Both the position numbers and the translations under genes were made by a program. This document shows, one piece after another, positions 7,631 to 14,864 of a stretch of DNA of 16,425 nt (within the stretch, counting starts at the first letter, position 1; each line of letters opens with the position of its first letter). The stretch covers positions 1 to 16,425 of the forward strand of contig JAOIXS010000019.1 of the NCBI GenBank assembly GCA_028225715.1, written 5' to 3'. This DNA comes from Candidatus Pelagibacter sp. GTDB lineage: Bacteria; Pseudomonadota; Alphaproteobacteria; Pelagibacterales; Pelagibacteraceae. Below the pieces are notes generated by a model. The model made no database searches. It was not told the origin of the DNA and saw nothing but the letters and a program-made list of their open reading frames with translations.

Positions 7631-8194
7631 ATGGTTGAAACGGCTAATTTAAAAAAATTAAGTGATTTTGATAATAAATCCTTATTAATCGTAGATGACG
7701 ACAATCCTTTTAGAGATAGACTTGCAAGAGCTATGGAGAAAAAGGGATTTGAGGTTTTTCAAGCTGAGAGTGTACAAAAAGGAATACTATCTGTTAAAGA
7801 AAAAAAACCTGCTTTTGCAGTTGTTGACCTAAGACTAGCTGATGGAAACGGGCTTCAAGTAGTAAAACAAATTCAAATTTCTAATCCAAGTAGCAGAATT
7901 ATAATGTTAACAGGATATGGAAATATTCCAACGGCTGTAGCTGCGATTAAAGAAGGTGCAATTGATTACCTTGCAAAGCCAGCAGACGCAGATGATGTTG
8001 AGAAAGCATTATTAGCCGACCCAGAGAAAAAAGCTGAACCACCAGAAAACCCCATGTCAGCAGATAGAGTTAAATGGGAGCACATTCATAGAGTTTTTGA
8101 ATTATGTAATAGAAATGTATCTGAAACTGCTAGAAGACTTAAAATGCACAGAAGAACATTACAAAGAATTTTATCTAAAAGATCTCCTAGATAA
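7631..8194 (+). CDS. regA: Response regulator RegA/ActR/PrrA, redox-responsive global regulator
   Basis: A 187-residue two-domain transcription factor. The receiver domain covers about residues 16-125, with acidic residues in VDDD (21-24), phosphoacceptor Asp66 in VVDLRLADG, Thr94 in MLTGYG and Lys116 in AKPADA. A proline-containing hinge (about 130-142) leads to a Fis-type helix-turn-helix whose NVSETARRLKMHRRTLQRIL core (162-181) is characteristic of RegA/ActR/PrrA. In other alphaproteobacteria RegA is phosphorylated by the redox-sensing kinase RegB and controls respiration, carbon and nitrogen genes. No regB lies beside it here, so it is a stand-alone gene whose partner must be elsewhere. 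It diverges from odc and overlaps bioY tail-to-tail by eight bases. Confidence 0.95.
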   Translation: MVETANLKKLSDFDNKSLLIVDDDNPFRDRLARAMEKKGFEVFQAESVQKGILSVKEKKPAFAVVDLRLADGNGLQVVKQIQISNPSSRIIMLTGYGNIPTAVAAIKEGAIDYLAKPADADDVEKALLADPEKKAEPPENPMSADRVKWEHIHRVFELCNRNVSETARRLKMHRRTLQRILSKRSPR

Positions 8195-8195
8195 A
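8170..8195 (+). terminator. Weak hairpin at the regA stop codon, possible terminator
   Basis: TTTATCTA (8170-8177) can pair with TAGATAAA (8188-8195) across a ten-base loop, followed by TTTTC. The eight-pair stem has a single C-G pair, so it would be unstable. It spans the regA stop codon and the last bases of the converging bioY gene. It is the only sensible terminator candidate at this junction, but AT-rich sequence yields such hairpins by chance. Confidence 0.2.
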
Positions 8196-8738
8196 TTTTC
8201 TAAATTTAATAATCTTTTTAGCCAATATAGCCAATAAGCAAATCTTAAATAATTCAGCTAATAAAAATGGTGTAACTCCTAATTGAAGAATTGGCTTATC
8301 CCATCCAATTAAAATTCCCAACCAAATAGCTCCAAATACATAAATTACAGAAACAGAAAATATTAATTTTCCAAAAATTATAAAAATATTTTTATTAAGA
8401 TTTAAATAGCCTGCAAAAAAAGAAGCAAATAAAAATCCAATTAAGTATCCCATTGTTGGACCAGTAAAATAAACTATTCCAATACCTTTTTCTGGTGAGT
8501 TAGAAAATACGGGCATACCCAGAATACCCTCTAGAAGATAAACAGCTACAGATGCCAGGCCAATTTTATATCCAAAAGCAATTCCTAAAAAAAGAACTAC
8601 AAATGTTTGCATTGTCATAGGCACAGGATAAAATGGTATTTTTAATTTAGCTGAAATAGTTAAAGCCATTGTTCCTATAAAAATTAGAATAAATGTTTTT
8701 AATACTTTTTGAATTGAATTAGTTTTTAATAGATCCAT
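8187..8738 (-). CDS. bioY: Biotin transporter BioY
   Basis: A 183-residue integral membrane protein with about six hydrophobic segments (roughly 12-30, 43-57, 59-75, 91-111, 117-143, 156-174). It matches BioY, the biotin-binding S component of energy-coupling-factor transporters. Diagnostic stretches are KIPFYPVPMTMQTF (33-46), YLLEGILGMPVFS (67-79) and YFTGPTMGYLIGF (90-102). No bioM/bioN energising components are adjacent. The ATPase gene immediately upstream is ABC-2 type and is not the ECF partner. Solitary BioY proteins are known in alphaproteobacteria and can support biotin uptake alone or with shared ECF subunits. It probably follows the ABC gene in one transcript with a 32-base gap. 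Biotin specificity is inferred from family. Confidence 0.92.
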   Translation of the reverse strand: MDLLKTNSIQKVLKTFILIFIGTMALTISAKLKIPFYPVPMTMQTFVVLFLGIAFGYKIGLASVAVYLLEGILGMPVFSNSPEKGIGIVYFTGPTMGYLIGFLFASFFAGYLNLNKNIFIIFGKLIFSVSVIYVFGAIWLGILIGWDKPILQLGVTPFLLAELFKICLLAILAKKIIKFRKFI

Positions 8739-8770
8739 ATCTACAAATTACTATTTATTAATGTAATAAT

Positions 8771-9700
8771 CTAGTTTTTTATTAGTCTTAAAAAAACATC
8801 CTCTAAATCACCATCATCAGTTGAAATGTCTATAATTTTGACGTTATTTTTCTTAATTAAATTAATTAATTCTTGCATATAAATTTTACTTTTTTCATAA
8901 GAAACACAAACCTCATTATCTATGTGTGAAACTATTTTTAAAGATTCTAGATCATCATCATTAATATTAATCTTTATATCAGTTTTAAAGGTTACTTTTT
9001 TGGTTTGAATTCTATCTAATAAATTCTTAGTGCTGTCTAGAGCAACAATATTTCCTTTATTTAATATAGCTATTCTTCCACACATTTCCTCAGCCTCCTC
9101 AAGATAATGAGTTGTTAGAATGATAGTTACACCAAGTTCATTGAGTAATTTTACATTTTTCCATAAATTTTGTCTTAACTCAACATCAACACCAGCCGTA
9201 GGCTCATCCAAAATAACTATTGGTGGTTGATGTACTAGAGCTTTAGCCATTAGTAATCTTCTTTTCATTCCGCCAGATAAACTTCTAGCATAGCTGTTAG
9301 CTTGTTTTTCTAGAGATACCAATTTTAGAATCGTATCTGTAATTCTATCTTTTTTTTTAATTCCATAGAGACCAGCCTGTAATTCTAATAATTTTCTTGG
9401 ACTAAAAAATGGATCAAGATTCACTTCTTGCGGAACTATTCCAACCGAAGCTCTAATTTGTCTTGGGTTTTTATCTAAGTCATAACCCCAGACATTTACT
9501 TTTCCAGCTGTTTTTACCACTGTTCCAGCTAAAATATTTATAAATGTTGTTTTTCCAGCACCATTAGGACCAAGAAGACCAAAAATTTCTCCTTCTTTCA
9601 CGTCCAAGTTTAAATCATTTAATGCAAGGTTGTCTCCAGCCTGTTTACTTGAATAAATTTTTTTTAAATTTTTAACAGAAAGTATATTTTTTTGCTCCAT
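8771..9700 (-). CDS. ABC transporter ATP-binding protein, ABC-2 / drug-polysaccharide export type
   Basis: A 309-residue cytoplasmic ATPase with a complete nucleotide-binding domain: Walker A GPNGAGKT (44-51), Q-loop Gln91, signature LSGGMKRR (141-148), Walker B ILDEPTAGVD (163-172) and H-loop His198 in TTHYLEEAEEM. The roughly 75-residue C-terminal region after the ATPase domain is typical of the CcmA/YadG/NodI-like group that pairs with ABC-2 permeases. Those systems usually export lipids, drugs or polysaccharides; the cargo cannot be told. No permease gene is adjacent, which is unusual because ATPase and permease normally sit together. It diverges from polA over 50 bases and is followed by bioY on the same strand. 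Confidence 0.88.
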   Translation of the reverse strand: MEQKNILSVKNLKKIYSSKQAGDNLALNDLNLDVKEGEIFGLLGPNGAGKTTFINILAGTVVKTAGKVNVWGYDLDKNPRQIRASVGIVPQEVNLDPFFSPRKLLELQAGLYGIKKKDRITDTILKLVSLEKQANSYARSLSGGMKRRLLMAKALVHQPPIVILDEPTAGVDVELRQNLWKNVKLLNELGVTIILTTHYLEEAEEMCGRIAILNKGNIVALDSTKNLLDRIQTKKVTFKTDIKININDDDLESLKIVSHIDNEVCVSYEKSKIYMQELINLIKKNNVKIIDISTDDGDLEDVFLRLIKN

Positions 9701-9750
9701 GCGTGTTAATACATTTATATTATTTAAAATAATTAAGATAATATTATCTA

Positions 9751-12525
9751 ATGGATAAAATAAAAAAAACAGATCATTTTTATTTAATAGATGGTTCAGG
9801 TTATATTTTTAGAGCTTATTACGCATTACCACCTCTAACTAGAAAAAGTGATGATCTTCCAGTTGGCGCAGTCAGTGGATTTTGCAGTATGCTATTTAAA
9901 CTATTAGAGGATTCAAAATCAAATGAAAATCTTCAAAAACCCACACACTTTGCTGTAATATTTGATGCGGCTAGAAAAACTTTTAGAAATGAAATTTATT
10001 CAGACTACAAAGCTAATAGATCAGAAGCCCCAGATGATTTGGCACCACAATTTGAATACATAAGAAAGTCTGTAGTTGCTTTTAATTTACCATCTGTTGA
10101 CCTTCCAAATTATGAAGCAGATGATTTAATAGCTACTTATGTAGAACAAATTTTAGCAAAGGGTGCAAAGGTAACAATAGTCTCTTCAGATAAAGACTTG
10201 ATGCAACTGTACAGAAAAGATGTTCGTATATTCGATCCAATGAAAAATAAATTTATAACACCCGAGGATATAGTAACCAAATTTGGAGTAGGTCCAGAAA
10301 AAGTTATTGATGTTCAATCCTTAGCTGGAGATAGCAGTGATAATGTTCCTGGTGTTCCAGGGATAGGAGTAAAAACTGCAGCAGAGCTGATTAATAAGTA
10401 TGGAACTTTAGAAAATTTATTAGATAACGCTCAAGAAATAAAACAAAATAAACGAAGAGAAACACTTATAGAAAACAAAGATAAAGCAATAATTAGTAAA
10501 AAATTAGTGACACTAATGAAGGATGCTCCAGTTGAAAGAAAGATAGAAGAATTTCATCTAAAGCAGATTGATAAAGATAAGCTATATAAATTTTTAAGAG
10601 AAATGGAGTTTAATAGACTACTTAGCTCTGTAATTTCTGCATACGGAGAAACTGAGCTAGGTGAAATCGCAAGAGAGACAAAACCTGAAAAAAAACATCA
10701 AAATATAAATAAGAAAAACTATCGTCTCATCACTAATGAAAAAGAAATAGATGAGTGGATTAACGAAGCAGAAGAAGCTGGAGAACTAGCAATTGATACT
10801 GAAACTAGCTCATTAGATGCCCATCAAGCTGATTTAGTAGGAATTTCATTAAGTACTAAAATTGGTAAGGCTTGTTACATTCCAATCGGTCATAAGTTTA
10901 AAGGATGTTTAAAAAAAGAAGCTGTAATCAAAAAACTAAAACCACTTTTAGAAGATAAGAGTGTAAAAAAAATTGGTCAAAATATTAAGTTTGATTTTAT
11001 TGTCTTATTTAAACAGGGAATTGATATGAATTCTATGGAGGACACGATGTTGATGTCTTATGTATTAGATGCTGGAAAAAATAGACATAACATGGATACC
11101 CTTTCCGAGATCCATCTACAGCATAAAACAATTTCATTTAAAGAAATTGTTGGCACAGGCAAGAAAGAAATAAATTTTAGTGATGTAGAGCTAGATAAGG
11201 CAATGGAGTATGCTGCTGAAGATGCTGATATTACTTATAGGTTATATAAAATGTTTAGTAAAAATTTAAAATTAGAAAAATTAACTAATATTTATGAGAT
11301 ATTTGAAAAACCCTTAATCAAAATATTAGCATTTATGGAAATTGAAGGAATAAAGATTGATAATAAATTTTTAAAGGTGCTGTCTGAAAAATTTGAGAAA
11401 AAAATCCACAAACTAGAAAAAGAAGTTTTTAAAATTTCAAAAAAAAATTTTAATATTGCCTCACCAAAACAATTAGGTGAAATTATTTACAATGATTTAA
11501 AGATTGCCGTACTTAAAAAAACTAGAAAGGGAAGTTTTGCCACAAATGCAAGTGTGTTAGAAGACTTAGCATTTAAAGGACATGAATTTCCTAAATTAAT
11601 TCTAGACTGGCGACAAGTATCTAAACTTAAAAATACTTATTCAGATGCTTTACCTGAACATATTAATCCAAACACTAAACGAGTTCATACATCATTTTTA
11701 TTGGCAGCAACAACAACAGGAAGATTAGCTTCCAGTGATCCAAATCTACAAAATATTCCCATCAAATCAGAGGATGGTAAGGATATAAGAAAAGCTTTTA
11801 TAGCAGAAAAGGGCTTCACATTAATATCTGCAGATTATAATCAGATTGAAATGAGAATTTTAGCTGACCTAGCAGAAGTCAAAGAGCTGAAAAAAGCGTT
11901 CAGTAATAACGAAGACATTCACTCTCTTACAGCAAGCCAAGTATTTAATGTTGATATTAAAAAAGTAGACCAAGACATGAGAAGGAAGGCTAAGGCTATT
12001 AATTTTGGAATAATATATGGTATTTCACAATACGGGCTTGCAAAACAAATCAACGTTTCAAATCATGAAGCAGATGAATTTTTAAATGCTTATTTCTTAA
12101 AATTTCCAGAAATAAAGATTTATATGGATAACACAATTAAGTTTTGTAGAAAAAGTGGCTACGTAAATAATATTTTTGGTCGAAGATCTCATTTTAATGG
12201 TATTAATGATAAAAATTTCAATGTAAGAAATTTTCAAGAAAGAGCAGCTATCAATGCTCCTATTCAAGGGTCAGCATCTGAAATAATGCGACTTGCAATG
12301 ATTAGGCTTAATAAAAAATTTGAAAGCATTAAAAATAATAAATCAAAAATATTATTACAAATTCATGATGAACTAATTTTTGAGGTTCCAGCAAAAGAAG
12401 TAAAAAATATAACTGAAATAATTAAGGATGAGATGACGAGTGTTACAGAAAGTGATTTACACACTTTTTCAACACCATTGACAGTAGACGTGAATACAGG
12501 GGACAATTGGGGAATACTTCATTAA
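9751..12525 (+). CDS. polA: DNA polymerase I, with both exonuclease domains
   Basis: A 924-residue enzyme for Okazaki-fragment processing and repair synthesis, with the full three-domain layout. The 5'-3' nuclease (about 1-295) shows NYEADDLIATY, SSDKDLMQL and GDSSDNVPGVPGIG. The 3'-5' proofreading domain (about 325-515) keeps all metal-binding signatures: Asp349 and Glu351 in DTE, Asp415 in NIKFD, and Tyr487/Asp491 in YAAED, so proofreading should be active, unlike in Taq. The polymerase domain has motif A with Asp695 in DYNQIEMR, motif B RRKAKAINFGIIYG with Phe752 at the E. coli Phe762 position, and motif C HDE at 872-874. An asparagine replaces the usual serine in motif A. No Shine-Dalgarno precedes the ATG; a 14-base palindrome abuts it. 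Confidence 0.97.
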   Translation: MDKIKKTDHFYLIDGSGYIFRAYYALPPLTRKSDDLPVGAVSGFCSMLFKLLEDSKSNENLQKPTHFAVIFDAARKTFRNEIYSDYKANRSEAPDDLAPQFEYIRKSVVAFNLPSVDLPNYEADDLIATYVEQILAKGAKVTIVSSDKDLMQLYRKDVRIFDPMKNKFITPEDIVTKFGVGPEKVIDVQSLAGDSSDNVPGVPGIGVKTAAELINKYGTLENLLDNAQEIKQNKRRETLIENKDKAIISKKLVTLMKDAPVERKIEEFHLKQIDKDKLYKFLREMEFNRLLSSVISAYGETELGEIARETKPEKKHQNINKKNYRLITNEKEIDEWINEAEEAGELAIDTETSSLDAHQADLVGISLSTKIGKACYIPIGHKFKGCLKKEAVIKKLKPLLEDKSVKKIGQNIKFDFIVLFKQGIDMNSMEDTMLMSYVLDAGKNRHNMDTLSEIHLQHKTISFKEIVGTGKKEINFSDVELDKAMEYAAEDADITYRLYKMFSKNLKLEKLTNIYEIFEKPLIKILAFMEIEGIKIDNKFLKVLSEKFEKKIHKLEKEVFKISKKNFNIASPKQLGEIIYNDLKIAVLKKTRKGSFATNASVLEDLAFKGHEFPKLILDWRQVSKLKNTYSDALPEHINPNTKRVHTSFLLAATTTGRLASSDPNLQNIPIKSEDGKDIRKAFIAEKGFTLISADYNQIEMRILADLAEVKELKKAFSNNEDIHSLTASQVFNVDIKKVDQDMRRKAKAINFGIIYGISQYGLAKQINVSNHEADEFLNAYFLKFPEIKIYMDNTIKFCRKSGYVNNIFGRRSHFNGINDKNFNVRNFQERAAINAPIQGSASEIMRLAMIRLNKKFESIKNNKSKILLQIHDELIFEVPAKEVKNITEIIKDEMTSVTESDLHTFSTPLTVDVNTGDNWGILH

Positions 12526-12535
12526 TTTATCTCCA

Positions 12536-12564
12536 TTGCCTAAATTAGAACAATTTAGTATTTT
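12536..12564 (+). promoter_or_regulatory. Possible chvI promoter with an inverted repeat across its spacer
   Basis: TTGCCT (12536-12541), a 17-base spacer and TATTTT (12559-12564) form a plausible but weak promoter, 11 bases before the chvI ATG. A perfect inverted repeat, CTAAATT-AGAAC-AATTTAG (12540-12558), fills the spacer. It could be an operator, for instance for ChvI autoregulation, or a weak polA terminator. By-eye call. Confidence 0.28.
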
Positions 12565-12575
12565 TAAAGTAGATT

Positions 12576-13283
12576 ATGCATACACAAACAATAGCTCTTA
12601 TTGATGACGATAGAAATATACTTACAAGCATAAGTATAGCACTCGAAAAAGAGGGCTTTAAAGTTCAAACGTACATAGATGGAGAAAGTGCTTTAATCGG
12701 GTTAACTAGAAATCCACCAGATCTTGCAGTTATAGATATAAAAATGCCAAAAATGGATGGTGAAGAACTTTTAAAAAAGTTAAGAAAAAAAACTTCCTTA
12801 CCTGTAATTTTTTTAACCTCAAAAGATGATGAGATAGACGAACTGTTAGGCTTAAAGTTGGGAGCAGATGATTTTATAAAAAAGTCAGGAGGTTTTTCAA
12901 TTAAAGTTTTAATAGAAAGAATAAGGGTTCAACTTAGAAAAAAAGATATTAACAATAATCTTGAAGATACAAAAAATATTATTTCACATGGGAAGCTAAA
13001 ACTTGACCCCTCACAACTTGAATGTGAATGGGATAATAAGCAATTACCAGATAAACTTACCACTACAGAATTTTTAATAGTTAAAGAATTAGCAAAGAGA
13101 CCAGGTATAATAAAAGAAAGAGCTCAGCTTATGGATATTGCTTATCGAGAAGATACAGATATTGAAGATAGAACTATTGATAGTCACGTTAAAAGAATTA
13201 GAAAAAAATTTAAAAAAGTTGATGCTGATTTTACAGCTATAGAAACAAGATATGGCAGTGGATACAGATGGAACGTTAGTTAA
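12576..13283 (+). CDS. chvI: Response regulator ChvI (OmpR/PhoB family)
   Basis: A 235-residue DNA-binding response regulator. The receiver domain (about 4-122) has the acidic cluster DDD at 10-12, phosphoacceptor Asp54 in VIDIKMPKMDG, Thr81 in LTSKDDEIDEL and Lys102/Lys103. The C-terminal winged helix (about 135-233) has the EDRTIDSHVKRIRKKF recognition region of OmpR/PhoB proteins. Strong similarity to rhizobial ChvI / Brucella BvrR (the IALIDDDRNILTS start and the TSKDDEIDELLGLKLGADDF stretch), together with a kinase gene overlapping by one base, supports ChvI over PhoB or OmpR. In relatives the pair responds to acid and envelope stress. Oddly, the receiver lacks the usual Pro after the conserved Lys, reading FIKKSGGFS instead of the family's Lys-Pro-Phe-Ser, with about two extra residues. 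Confidence 0.92.
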   Translation: MHTQTIALIDDDRNILTSISIALEKEGFKVQTYIDGESALIGLTRNPPDLAVIDIKMPKMDGEELLKKLRKKTSLPVIFLTSKDDEIDELLGLKLGADDFIKKSGGFSIKVLIERIRVQLRKKDINNNLEDTKNIISHGKLKLDPSQLECEWDNKQLPDKLTTTEFLIVKELAKRPGIIKERAQLMDIAYREDTDIEDRTIDSHVKRIRKKFKKVDADFTAIETRYGSGYRWNVS

Positions 13284-14821
13284 TGTTCAGTAATTTTCTA
13301 AAAAGTTTATCTATATTAAAAAAATTTTTATTTATTAATTTGGTCATTTTTTTAATTATAGGGTGTTTAACAGTTCTTTACATTAGCAATGCAAAACCTA
13401 ATTTAATAAAAAACAAAACATCCAAACATATTCAAATAATTAATAATACAATTGAACATATTTTGAGGTTAAATATAAAATTTGAAGAAGAAGATATCAG
13501 AAGATTTTTATTTTCAACAAGATTTTTATTTCAAAACTTAGATAGAGTTATCTTATTTGATAATCAATTTAATTTAGTAGGTGATACTGATACGTTAGAT
13601 TTAGACCCAAGGTCCTTTTCTAGTAGACTGGATATAGTCGAGCTAGAAATATTAGATAAAGAAAAAAGCAAAAAAATTGTAGAAACAAAAAATATTAATA
13701 AAGAGAAAACAGTTTCGCTTAAAGATATTCTTACTAATTATTCGTGGTCAAAAGATTATGGAAAACCTTTTACCTTTACCCAGGAAGACTATGATCAATT
13801 TTTATTAACAACAGTTAAAAATATAACTTTGAATGGAGTTAATATTGGCTACTTAGCAATCTCTGAAAATGCAAATGATATTAAATCTGCTATTGATGAA
13901 AGAAAAACATTTATTTTAAGAACAGCAATATTTATAATTATAGTAATATTTATATTCTCTTTTGTTTTAAATAGATATTTTCTTAAGCCTATAAAAAACT
14001 TAGTAGCGTATACAAAAATTATAAAAGAAAAGAGTAAAAAAAAAACAAATATTAATGAACTTAAAAGTAGAAATGATGAGTTAGGAACTTTGTCAAATTC
14101 ATTAGATGATATGACAAGTGAACTTCAAAAAAGAATTTCACATGCAGAAAATTTTTCAACTGACCTTGTTCATGAAATAAGAAACCCTCTAACATCATTA
14201 AAAAGTGCTTCAGAAATATTAAATGAGACTGATGATCAATCTCAAAGAAGTAAATTAATTAACATTCTTAATCATGATGTTCAGAGAATTGAAAGATTGA
14301 TCACTGATTATTCTCAAATACTAAAAGATGAGGTTGCATTAAGTAAAGAAAAAATGAAAAAAATTAATCTCAAGTTAATTGCAAGATCTGTAGTAGATGA
14401 TTTTAATAATATTTATGAAGCAAAAAGAGGAATTAAAATAACGTTAAATGATCAAGATGATCAAGAGGAATATTTTATTAATGGAATAGAAAATAGAATT
14501 GAACAAATTATTGCAAATTTATTAGATAATTCAATTTCATTTAGTGATGATAACAAAAAAATCTTAGTTGAAATTTACAAAGGAGATAAAGATAAAATTA
14601 TTTTTAAAGTTATTGATGAAGGTAAGGGGCTTAAGGAAACAGATACAAAAAAAATATTTAATAGATTTTATAGTAATAGACCTGATACTTTTGGTGAACA
14701 TTCTGGTTTAGGTTTAAATATAGTAAAAAACCTTGTTGAACTCCATAGTGCTACTATTAATGCCTCAAACAATGTAACACAAGAAGGTGCAAATGTTGAG
14801 ATTGTTTTCCCTAAAATTTAA
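13283..14821 (+). CDS. chvG: Sensor histidine kinase ChvG (ExoS/BvrS type)
   Basis: A 512-residue inner-membrane kinase and the presumed phosphodonor for ChvI. The first membrane segment is about residues 14-35, followed by a periplasmic sensor region of about 170 residues, a second membrane segment (about 209-230) and HAMP (231-284). The dimerisation/phosphoacceptor helix has His297 in LVHEIRNPLTSLKSASEIL. The ATPase domain shows the N box with Asn412/Asn416, G1 as DEGKG (445-449), the F box IFNRFYSNRP and G2 as GEHSGLGL (471-478). All catalytic boxes are intact. Its ATG shares a base with the chvI TAA. In rhizobia the periplasmic domain is restrained by ExoR; no exoR is seen here. Confidence 0.92.
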   Translation: MFSNFLKSLSILKKFLFINLVIFLIIGCLTVLYISNAKPNLIKNKTSKHIQIINNTIEHILRLNIKFEEEDIRRFLFSTRFLFQNLDRVILFDNQFNLVGDTDTLDLDPRSFSSRLDIVELEILDKEKSKKIVETKNINKEKTVSLKDILTNYSWSKDYGKPFTFTQEDYDQFLLTTVKNITLNGVNIGYLAISENANDIKSAIDERKTFILRTAIFIIIVIFIFSFVLNRYFLKPIKNLVAYTKIIKEKSKKKTNINELKSRNDELGTLSNSLDDMTSELQKRISHAENFSTDLVHEIRNPLTSLKSASEILNETDDQSQRSKLINILNHDVQRIERLITDYSQILKDEVALSKEKMKKINLKLIARSVVDDFNNIYEAKRGIKITLNDQDDQEEYFINGIENRIEQIIANLLDNSISFSDDNKKILVEIYKGDKDKIIFKVIDEGKGLKETDTKKIFNRFYSNRPDTFGEHSGLGLNIVKNLVELHSATINASNNVTQEGANVEIVFPKI

Positions 14822-14828
14822 TCATAAG

Positions 14829-14856
14829 TTGATTAATTAAATTTTTATTATATAAA
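14829..14856 (+). promoter_or_regulatory. Candidate promoter for ahcY
   Basis: TTGATT (14829-14834), a 16-base spacer and TATAAA (14851-14856, five of six consensus matches) lie in the 43-base gap before ahcY. Predicted transcription start is about 14863, just ahead of the ATG at 14865, so the leader would be almost absent. That leaves no room for a SAM or SAH riboswitch. By-eye prediction. Confidence 0.42.
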
Positions 14857-14864
14857 ACTGAGCA

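Noticed and set aside
8771..9700. Reading the ABC ATPase as the BioM subunit for BioY
   Set aside because: Its C-terminal extension and the TTHYLEEAEEM region are of the ABC-2 exporter type, and no BioN-like transmembrane gene is present.
9736..9749. Perfect 14-base palindrome AGATAATATTATCT just before polA
   Set aside because: In DNA this AT-rich, a few such palindromes are expected by chance in a window of this size; no second copy or regulator ties to it.
14822..14864. Possible SAM/SAH riboswitch upstream of ahcY
   Set aside because: The gap is 43 bases, too short and AT-rich for known SAM- or SAH-sensing folds, and a promoter appears to occupy it.
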